DNA from: Spirochaetales bacterium
GTDB taxonomy: Bacteria; Spirochaetota; Spirochaetia; UBA9216
Length of the DNA stretch: 64,000 nucleotides
Direction of reading: 5' to 3'
Assembly: GCA_016839055.1 (NCBI GenBank)
Contig: JAEKNX010000004.1
Location: 124,001-188,000, forward strand
Shown here: one piece after another, positions 9,857-17,684 of the stretch
Numbering within the stretch: position 1 is the stretch's first letter
Layout: each line of letters opens with the position of its first letter
Notes under the pieces: model-generated
Databases searched by the model: none
What the model was told of the DNA's origin: nothing
Seen by the model: the letters and a program-made list of their open reading frames with translations, nothing else
Position numbers and translations under genes: made by a program

Positions 9857-11616
9857 TGAGCGCAGAGGCAAACAGAAAGAAAGAATTTGAAGGCGCGGTT
9901 GATCCTATAACCCTGTCGGTAATTTATAACAGGCTTCTTACTATTAATGAAGAGATGGGCATCACCATGATTAATACTTCCATATCTCCGATATTTGCAG
10001 AGGCACACGACTTCTCATGTGCGATATGTGACTGGGACAACAGGATAGTTGCCCAGATTGACGGTGTCCCCTCGCATACAGCATCGGCTATGGAGTCAGT
10101 TAAGGCCGTAAGTGCCTATTTCGGCGACGATATCAATGACGGAGATGTTTTTGTTTTAAATGATCCCTATTCCGGCGGAACGCATCTTCCCGACCTTACC
10201 ATCATGAAACCTATTTATTATAAGGGGAGTCTTCAGTTTATCGCGATAAACAGGGCTCACCATGGTGATGTCGGAGGCATCGATCCAGGCTCCTACTGCC
10301 CGTCGGCCACCGAACTCTTTCATGAGGGTATCAGGATACCGCCGCTTAGGATTTTTCGGAATGATAAGCCGATTATGGATGTAATTGATATGATACGCTC
10401 GAATACCCGAATGCCGGATGAGTTATGGGTGGATACCAAGGCTATGATTGCGTCCTGCCGGGTGGCGGAGAAACGTATCATCGAACTTCTCGATAAATAC
10501 GGTGTTGAGATGACGCGGAAAACCATAGAAGATATCCACCTCTATGCCGAACGACGGATGCGGAAGGAAATTGAATCGCTAACCGACGGTGTTTATGAAG
10601 GGGAAAGTTTTCTCGACTCCGACGGCCATGTCGATAAACCTGTACGCATCAAGGTTACAATTACTATCAAGGGTGATGAGGCATGGGTAGATTTTGACGG
10701 CTCAGATGATCAGGTTACCGGTTTTATCAATTCTCCAATCGCGAATACCGCAACCTGTGTCTATGTTGCATTTCTTACTACTGTTACTACCCCCGATATC
10801 CCACATAATGCGGGTGTCTACAAGCCAATCCATATTACCGCCCGGGAGGGGTCAATTGTGAACGCTCAATTCCCCGCCGCTGTTGTTTCCTGTACTCTCG
10901 ATACAGCCTGTGCCATCCTTGAGGCCTGCTGGAAGGCACTGTCTCAGGTTCTGCCTGACAGAGTACCCGCGGGCTGGAACAGGTGGAACGGCCCGGTAAT
11001 TTCCGGTATTGATCCAAGATCTGAAGATTTCTATGTAATGTTCGGCTTCAACGGATTCGGCGGAGCCGGAGGAATGTCGGGAATGGACGGCCGTCATTAT
11101 ATAGGCGACGGAATAGACCTGGGTGGGCTCATTGCGCCTAATATTGAAACAAATGAGTCTGATTATCCTCATATAACCGAATTCAATGAATTTACAACTG
11201 ACTCCTGCGGCCCCGGAAAGTTCCGCGGCGGCTGCGGGGCAAAATACAGAATCAAATTATACGACGAGGAACCCAACCTTATAATGATGGGTGACGGAAG
11301 AGATCATCCTCCCTATGGTCTTTTCGGAGGCAAAGAGGGCAGTTCGAATATGGCCTATTTGAACGAGGGCACCGAAGAACATCGCCTGCTGAAATCAAAG
11401 GAGACCTTAAACCTGAAATCCGGTGATGTCTTCACAAGTTATCCATCAGGCGGGGGAGGCTGGGGAGATCCGGCGGAACGAGATCCGGAGGCAGTCAGAA
11501 TGGATGTTTTAAATGAACTTGTCAGCCCAAAAATAGCAGAGAAAGTTTATAAGGTTGTCCTCGAAGGAGATGACCTCATCGTTAACATTGAGAAAACCGA
11601 AAAGCTGAGAAAATAG
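9856..11616 (+). CDS. hyuB: Hydantoinase B-type subunit (HyuB, N-methylhydantoinase B family)
   Basis: NDPYSGGTHLPDLTIMKPIY, HHGDVGGIDPGS, SGGGGWGDP motifs; ATGA overlap with hyuA. Confidence 0.9.
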   Translation: MSAEANRKKEFEGAVDPITLSVIYNRLLTINEEMGITMINTSISPIFAEAHDFSCAICDWDNRIVAQIDGVPSHTASAMESVKAVSAYFGDDINDGDVFVLNDPYSGGTHLPDLTIMKPIYYKGSLQFIAINRAHHGDVGGIDPGSYCPSATELFHEGIRIPPLRIFRNDKPIMDVIDMIRSNTRMPDELWVDTKAMIASCRVAEKRIIELLDKYGVEMTRKTIEDIHLYAERRMRKEIESLTDGVYEGESFLDSDGHVDKPVRIKVTITIKGDEAWVDFDGSDDQVTGFINSPIANTATCVYVAFLTTVTTPDIPHNAGVYKPIHITAREGSIVNAQFPAAVVSCTLDTACAILEACWKALSQVLPDRVPAGWNRWNGPVISGIDPRSEDFYVMFGFNGFGGAGGMSGMDGRHYIGDGIDLGGLIAPNIETNESDYPHITEFNEFTTDSCGPGKFRGGCGAKYRIKLYDEEPNLIMMGDGRDHPPYGLFGGKEGSSNMAYLNEGTEEHRLLKSKETLNLKSGDVFTSYPSGGGGWGDPAERDPEAVRMDVLNELVSPKIAEKVYKVVLEGDDLIVNIEKTEKLRK

Positions 11617-11624
11617 GAGGCAAT

Positions 11625-12755
11625 GTGGAAATTAAAAAGATAGCCGTACTTGGTTCAGGAAACGGCGGATTTATGAGTGCTGCTGATTTCGCGATGCAGG
11701 GTTACGAAGTCGCAATCTATTCACGGAATGATGAGAAGGTTGCGGGAGTTCGTGAAAACGGGGGCATTGATATACTCGACATTGACCTGAAGCCCACAGG
11801 GCAGAAGGCCAAGATTGCCTGTGCTACCTCAGACATTGCCGAAGCCATAAGAGGTGCTCAGGTTATCTTGAATCCGGTTCCCATTTTTGCAAGTGAATTC
11901 TACGCCAGGCAATGTGCTCCCTATGTGGAGGAAGGTCAGGTTTTTGTAAGTCTCGGCAAAGGCGGCGCGTCGCTGATATGGGCAAAGGTGTTTAAGGAAG
12001 AGGGCGTTGATAAGAAGGTATACCTCGCTGATACTAATACCCTGCCGTATGGCGCTTCAAGGATTGATGACCACTCTGTCCGTCTTGAAAACAGGACCCA
12101 GAACCTGATAGCCGCCTGCTTCCCCGGCAAAGATATAGATTATGTGGGAAAGGTAATGGAAAAACTCTATGCCCCCGGTGTCTATGATATCCGCTATGGG
12201 CAGAACGCGATTGACTCGATCCTCGTCGATTATAATGCCATAACTCATACTCCCCCGATGATCTGCAACGCAGCGAGAATTGAGACCGGGGATCCGGATT
12301 TTCATCTCTTTGGGAAGGAAGAGAACACACCGTCGGTAGTCAGGCTGATTGAAAGAATAGATCGTGAGAGAATGGCAATAGGGCAGGCTCTCGGGCTGAA
12401 GCAGTATACCCTTGAAGAAGAGATTCTGATGGTGAAATGGAACCCTAACCAGGAAGATTACGTTCTGCCGCTGTATGACGCTATTCATACCCCCTTTCTC
12501 GAAGTATGTGAAGGACCGTTCAAGCTCGACACCAGGCATCTGACTGAAGATATCCCCTTCGGACTGGTCACCTACTCATCGCTTGGAAAGATGCTTGGAG
12601 TTCCTACTCCGGTATCAGACGCAATAACCACAATAGCCGAAGTCCTTCTTGACCGTGATTTCTCTGAATCAGGGCGGACTGTTGAGCAGCTCGGAATTGA
12701 CCCTTCATGGTCGGCCGATCACTTAAAATTATATCTCGAAGAGGGAGAAATTTAA
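11625..12755 (+). CDS. NAD(P)-binding opine dehydrogenase-like protein
   Basis: Rossmann IAVLGSGNGGFMSAADFAMQGYEVAIYSR; C-terminal octopine/nopaline dehydrogenase-type helical domain with YNAITHTPPMICNAARIE. Confidence 0.8.
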   Translation: MEIKKIAVLGSGNGGFMSAADFAMQGYEVAIYSRNDEKVAGVRENGGIDILDIDLKPTGQKAKIACATSDIAEAIRGAQVILNPVPIFASEFYARQCAPYVEEGQVFVSLGKGGASLIWAKVFKEEGVDKKVYLADTNTLPYGASRIDDHSVRLENRTQNLIAACFPGKDIDYVGKVMEKLYAPGVYDIRYGQNAIDSILVDYNAITHTPPMICNAARIETGDPDFHLFGKEENTPSVVRLIERIDRERMAIGQALGLKQYTLEEEILMVKWNPNQEDYVLPLYDAIHTPFLEVCEGPFKLDTRHLTEDIPFGLVTYSSLGKMLGVPTPVSDAITTIAEVLLDRDFSESGRTVEQLGIDPSWSADHLKLYLEEGEI

Positions 12756-12771
12756 ATGCTCTGCATTTAAA
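12751..12771 (+). repeat. Hairpin overlapping the stop codon of the opine dehydrogenase-like gene
   Basis: TTTAAATGC-TCT-GCATTTAAA; TAA stop at 12753-12755 lies in the 5' arm. Confidence 0.6.
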
Positions 12772-12819
12772 CGTTCACGGAAACTCCACCGTCGTGGTGG
12801 GTATAAATTGGAGGAAGAT

Positions 12820-13824
12820 ATGTCACATTTAAAGGGAAGAGATTTAAAAGGAATACTGGACGTTAACCGTGATGAGATTGAACTGATTCTTGATGTTGCC
12901 AAAGAGCTCAAGCGTGAGCAGAAAATAGGGCGCCCGCACCGGCTTCTCGAAGGCAAGAGCCTGGGCGGAATCTTTGAGACTCCAAGTACCAGAACCAGTA
13001 TAAGCTTTGAGACCGCCATGACCCATCTTGGCGGGCACATGATATGGCTTGATTCGAGCAGACTCTGGGTCGGCGACGCGGCTGAGGAAGACTGGCGCGA
13101 TACAGTTAAAACCATGGACAGATACCTCGACGGAATAGCTTACAGGGTAGGCGCCTCCCGTGAGCGGCTTGATAAGGCCGCCGAATACGCGGAAATACCG
13201 ATGATAAATGCCTCCTGTCCCATGGAGCATCCATGCCAGGCCTTTGCCGACCTTCTTACAATGCGTGAGAAAAAAGGTGATACAAAGGGAGCCAAGGTTG
13301 CCTTTATGTGGGGTTACCGTGATGCTAATCCGCCTGCAGGACTGACCAACTCGTTAATGATGATGGCCGGAACGATGGGATTTGATATATCGGTTGCCTG
13401 TCCGGAAGGTTATGAGCCTCATCCTGATTACATGAAGGCCGCAATGGCAAGGGCTGAGAAATCAGGGGGAAAGGTTGAGGTTGTCAGAGATTATGAATCT
13501 GCCGCAAAGGATGCTGACTTTATAAACGTATACTCATGGGTCTCTCCGGAAGTTTGGGCAAAGGGTGTTGAGAATCATTTTCAGGCTGATCCTGTTTTTC
13601 AGGCTGAGAAACTCAAGCTTAAGGACAAGTGGTGTGTGGATCAGAAAGTGGTTAACATGGCCAAGGACGATGTAATGGTTATGCATCCAATGCCTATCGC
13701 CCGGAATCAGGAAGTCACAAATGAGGTCCTCGATTCTGATAAATGTATAATCTATGATGTAGCCGAGAACCGGCTTCATACCGAGAAGGCTATACTCGCC
13801 CTTCTTCTCGGCGGATACAGGTAA
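12820..13824 (+). CDS. ygeW: YgeW-type (knotted) carbamoyltransferase
   Basis: FETPSTRTSISFETAMTHLGG, HPCQAFADLLTM, MHPMPIARNQEVTNEVLDS. MSHLKG start at 12820, or the in-frame upstream start at 12808. Confidence 0.82.
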   Translation: MSHLKGRDLKGILDVNRDEIELILDVAKELKREQKIGRPHRLLEGKSLGGIFETPSTRTSISFETAMTHLGGHMIWLDSSRLWVGDAAEEDWRDTVKTMDRYLDGIAYRVGASRERLDKAAEYAEIPMINASCPMEHPCQAFADLLTMREKKGDTKGAKVAFMWGYRDANPPAGLTNSLMMMAGTMGFDISVACPEGYEPHPDYMKAAMARAEKSGGKVEVVRDYESAAKDADFINVYSWVSPEVWAKGVENHFQADPVFQAEKLKLKDKWCVDQKVVNMAKDDVMVMHPMPIARNQEVTNEVLDSDKCIIYDVAENRLHTEKAILALLLGGYR

Positions 13825-13836
13825 GAAGGAAAGGCG

Positions 13837-15156
13837 ATGTCTAAGATAAGGATAGTTCATTATATAAATCAGTTCTTTGCCGGAATAGGCGGTGAGGAAG
13901 AAGCCCACCGGCCCGTGGCATTCGAAGACGGCCCGAAGGGGCCGGGAATAGGAATCAGCGGAAACCTGGGGGAGCATGCGGAGATAGTCCGGACCATCTG
14001 GTGCGGAGATAACTTCATTAATGAAAACCATAGCGAGGCCTTGGGCGTAATCGAAAAGCTGATTATAGAGGCAAAGCCGGATGTTGTATTAGCTGGCCCG
14101 GCATTCAATGCCGGACGGTACGGAATAGCCTGCGGTCTGGTTGCAAAGCTCTGTAAGGATAAGCTTGGAATTCCGGCTATTACTGGAATGTTTCCCGAGA
14201 ACCCCGCGGTTGAGATTTATAAACAGGATGTTTACATCATGCCGGTCGGTTCTACGGCCGCAGGAATGAGAAAAGCCATACCCATGCTTTCAGAGAAGGT
14301 CTTGAAGCTTGGCATTGACCGGACTCTCGGTAACGCGCTCGAGGACGGATATATCCAGTCCGGCTACAGGTATAATGAGTATGTTGAAAAGCCGGCTGCA
14401 AGCCGGGCGCTTAACATGCTGCTCTCGAGGCTCTGCGGCGGGGAGCCGATAACCGAAGTTCCTCGAAGGGTCTTTGAGACGGTCGCTCCAGCGGCCGGAC
14501 TTGCCGATCTTAAAAACGCGACTATAGCGATAGTCACCGGCGGAGGAATGGTTCCTGCCGGGAATCCGGACAAGCTGAAACAGGCCTTCGCTGATGCCTT
14601 CGGTATTTATAATATAGAAGGACTTAATGAGCTGCCTGCAGGAGATTACAAGGGAATCCATGGCGGTTACGACTCAAGCTGGGTTGATGCAGATCCTGAC
14701 AGGGTTGTTCCTCTAGATGTTCTCAGGGAACTTGAGAGTGAGGGGAAGTTTAAGAAACTTGTAAATGAATACTTTTCTCTATGCGGAATTGGAACCAATG
14801 TTGCAATGAGCAAGAAACTTGGAGCCGAGGTGGCTGAGGAGCTTAAAAGACGGCAGGTCAGCGCCGCCATTTATACCTCCACATGAGGCACTTGTACCCG
14901 TTGCGTGTCAACGATGCAAAAAGAGGCAGAAAGAGCAGGGATACCCTCAGCCTTGATTACCGCTATCCCGTCAGTTGCAAGTTCGGTCGGCGTGAGCCGA
15001 ATAATTACCGGTGGAGGAATTCCCTATCCTGTAGGAGATCCGACGCTTCCGGCAGAGCGGGAGAAAGAGTTTAGAAAGCGTCTTGTCGAAAAAGCTCTCG
15101 AAGCCGTTTGTACAGATGTTGACGGACCTACTGTCTTCAATGTGAACCTGGCATAG
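13837..15156 (+). CDS. Selenoprotein B subunit of a glycine/sarcosine/betaine reductase-type enzyme (GrdB/GrdF/GrdH-like), UGA = Sec at 14884-14886
   Basis: The 13837..14886 and 14905..15156 ORFs are the same frame, separated by one TGA. Read through: ...AAIYTST-U-GTCTRCVSTMQKEAERAGIP..., the UxxCxxC redox motif of component B. 439 residues, Sec at codon 350. Confidence 0.93.
14887..14926 (+). promoter_or_regulatory. Candidate bacterial SECIS hairpin downstream of the UGA
   Basis: CGTTG-CGTGT-CAACG (14899-14913), starting 13 nt after the UGA with GU in the loop. Confidence 0.5.
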
Positions 15157-15170
15157 GCCGGAGGTGTAAT

Positions 15171-16481
15171 ATGAAACTTGAAAGAGGGTATTTTAATATA
15201 ACCGACCTCGTCTTCGGCGGCAGTCTTGCCCTGAATGACGGAGTCCTTACGATTAATAAAAAAGAACTGGAAGATCATCTTCTATCAGAAGATGAAAATA
15301 ATAACATAGAGAGTATTGAACTTGAGATAGTCAGGCCTGGAGAAAACACCCGGATAGTCCACGTTCTGGATACGGTAATGGCAGGGGTGAAGGTCGAAGG
15401 CGAGGGTGAGTTTATGCCGGGCCACGGTTGTGCTCCTCTTATTACCGGAAGTGGAAAAACTCACCTGATAAAGAATCTTGCCATAATGGAATGCGCCGAA
15501 CTTCCCTGGGCCGGCAAATCGGCCCTCCTGTACCCACGGGACGCAATTATCGACATGACAGGCCCCGCGGCCGGGTATTCACCCTTCTCGGAAACATTCA
15601 ACCTCATTCTACGGATGGAGATGGTCCAGGATTCATCAGATATCGAGTACGATAATTCGGTAAGAAACGCGGGCATAAGATGCGCCCGCCGCCTGGCAGA
15701 ACTTGTCCGGGACTTAACGCCCGACGAGACTGAGGTTTTTGACTTCGATGCTGAGGTTGACCCTGAGCTTCCGAAGATAGCCTATGTTACGCAATGTCAG
15801 AATCAGGGAGTATATTCAAATACCTTTCTCTACGGTCATGAGGTGTGGAATATTGTTCCTACCTTTCTTAACCCGACTGAGATGATGGACGGCTGCGTTG
15901 TAAGCGGCAACTATGTCTGGCCCTGTTTCAAGGTTCCGTCCTGGATACAGGCGAACATGCCTGCTGTTATGGAACTTGCGAGAGGACATGGGACCAAGTG
16001 GAACTTTGTAGGCGTGGTGTTCGACCGCGGACATAATGATTCGCATTTTCTCAAGCAGCGGGCGGCCAGCCTTGCCTCGAATATAGTGCGCAGGCTCGGG
16101 GCCGACGGGGTTCTCATCTCCTGGGAAGGGGGCGGAAACGCGGCAACCGATGCTATGCTGACCCTTCAAATTTGTGAGAACTGGGGAATCAAGGCTGTTC
16201 CGTACACCTTCGAGTTCGGAGGAATAGACGGCCGTGAGGGAATCCTTCTCGTCGACGATGTGCCGGAGGCTCAGTATGTAGTATCTACCGGATCAATTGA
16301 AAAACCGACGATAATTCCGGCAGTAGATAGGGTTGCAGGCGGTGACTGCCTGCGACTGCGGAAGGAAACCGGAGGGGAGCCTGAACCTGCGGAGGTGGAG
16401 CGGACGCTTGATGTAATAACGGCCTTTTACTGTGGGGCCAATCAGAGCGGAATAGGGAGATTGGCTGGGGTTCCTTATTGA
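15171..16481 (+). CDS. Component B proprotein-like subunit (GrdE/GrdG/GrdI-like)
   Basis: Resembles the alpha/beta proprotein of component B (MAGVKVEGEGEFMPGHGCAPLITGSGKTHLIKN, TQCQNQGVYSNTFLYG, MMDGCVVSGNYVW) and directly follows the Sec subunit. Cys242 in DGCVVSG is a plausible self-cleavage/pyruvoyl residue. Confidence 0.85.
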   Translation: MKLERGYFNITDLVFGGSLALNDGVLTINKKELEDHLLSEDENNNIESIELEIVRPGENTRIVHVLDTVMAGVKVEGEGEFMPGHGCAPLITGSGKTHLIKNLAIMECAELPWAGKSALLYPRDAIIDMTGPAAGYSPFSETFNLILRMEMVQDSSDIEYDNSVRNAGIRCARRLAELVRDLTPDETEVFDFDAEVDPELPKIAYVTQCQNQGVYSNTFLYGHEVWNIVPTFLNPTEMMDGCVVSGNYVWPCFKVPSWIQANMPAVMELARGHGTKWNFVGVVFDRGHNDSHFLKQRAASLASNIVRRLGADGVLISWEGGGNAATDAMLTLQICENWGIKAVPYTFEFGGIDGREGILLVDDVPEAQYVVSTGSIEKPTIIPAVDRVAGGDCLRLRKETGGEPEPAEVERTLDVITAFYCGANQSGIGRLAGVPY

Positions 16482-16829
16482 AGCTTGACAGTCGGTTACT
16501 GTCAAGCTTCAATCTGAAGTATTTTGACGACTGGGAGTCGTCAAAAACTTCTTATAAATCTGAGGTACAAAACTAAAACTGAAGTTTTAGTTTTGGTTTT
16601 GGTTTTGACAGTCGGTTATTGCCGAGATTCAATCTGAAGTATTTTGCCGACTGGGAGTCGTCAAAAACTTCTTTATAAATCTGAGGAAGAGATCTAAAAC
16701 TGAAGTTTTAGATCTCTATGCCGGTTGGTTACCGGCAAGTTTCAGTCTGAAGAATTTTTCAGACCAAGGGTCTTCAAAATTCTTCTTATAAATCTGAGGT
16801 ACAAACCTAAAACTGAAGTTTTAGGTTTG
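16478..16829 (+). repeat. Three-copy tandem array (~113-120 bp unit) of hairpin triplets with covarying stems
   Basis: Hairpins A (16478-16512; 16719-16737), B (16516-16551; 16636-16671; 16749-16785), C (16568-16595; 16689-16716; 16802-16829), with linker 'TTATAAATCTGAGG' between B and C in all copies. Confidence 0.92.
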
Positions 16830-16914
16830 GCGAGTGGTTTTGTGAATTACCATCGGCATCGGGCTCATGTTATGGGTTGCCGGCGGTTTTGAAATAATTT
16901 AGGAGGTGATTCAG

Positions 16915-17373
16915 ATGCTTGATGGCAAGAAGGTAATAATCCTTGGCGATCGTGACGGAATTCCAAGCGGCGCCATCGAAAACTGTCTTTTAGGTAAAGA
17001 ACTGGAGATCATATTTTCAGTGACCGAATGTTTTGTCTGAACATCAGCCGGTGCAATGGATCTGGAGAACCAGAAGCGGGTGAAAGAGCTTGCCGAGAAG
17101 CACGGAAAAGAGAATATTTTCGTACTAATCGGAGGCGCTGATCCTGAGGCCTGCGGTCTTGCTGTTGAAACAGTAATGGCTGGAGACCCTGCTTTTGCCG
17201 GTTCATTGACGGGAGTCCAGTTGGGACTCTCTGCATATCATATTGTCGAGCCTGAAATAAAGGCCGAAATTGATCCATCGGTATATGAAGAGAATATCGG
17301 AATGATGGAAATGGTTTTAGATATCGATTCCATCATTGAAGAAGTATCGACTATTCGAAAGGATTGTTCATGA
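16915..17373 (+). CDS. grdA: Selenoprotein A (GrdA), UGA = Sec at 17038-17040
   Basis: ATG 16915 after [74 protein letters not shown]...; [15 protein letters not shown] is the GrdA signature. 152 residues. The ORF track shows only 17056..17373. Confidence 0.96.
17062..17073 (+). promoter_or_regulatory. Candidate bacterial SECIS stem-loop in grdA
   Basis: CTGG-AGAA-CCAG starting 21 nt after the UGA. Confidence 0.45.
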
Positions 17374-17684
17374 TTGAATTAGATAAGACCAATTATGATG
17401 AAGTGGTAGGATCTACCGATAAGCTTCTTGTAGTTGATTTCTGGGGTACTACCTGTGCTCCATGCATGGCTCTTAAACCTATTATTGAGCAGTATGAAAA
17501 AGAATTTGAGGGAAGGGCCGTATTTGCTGAACTTAACATTCAGGGTAACCGCCGGCTTGCCATGCGTGAGCAGGTAATGGGGCTTCCGACAATTCTGTTC
17601 TATAAAGGCGGAGAGAAAATTGACTCATTAATAGTCAACTTTTCACCTCCGCAGCTCAAAAAAAAGATTGAGGAGCTTCTTTGA
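17370..17684 (+). CDS. trxA: Thioredoxin (WGTTCAPC active site)
   Basis: Thioredoxin fold with [17 protein letters not shown] and cis-Pro [16 protein letters not shown] overlap with grdA. Confidence 0.9.
   Translation: MIELDKTNYDEVVGSTDKLLVVDFWGTTCAPCMALKPIIEQYEKEFEGRAVFAELNIQGNRRLAMREQVMGLPTILFYKGGEKIDSLIVNFSPPQLKKKIEELL

Noticed and set aside
14883-15074. 63-aa + strand ORF
   Set aside because: Out-of-frame overlap with the C-terminal part of the selenoprotein B gene.
13837-15156. Pseudogene/frameshift interpretation of the interrupted reductase gene
   Set aside because: A single in-frame UGA sits exactly at the redox-active position (U-GTCTRC) and Sec machinery is nearby; recoding is the better explanation.
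16478-16829. CRISPR array
   Set aside because: Repeats are long, only three, internally palindromic and covarying; no unique spacers of uniform size and no cas genes.
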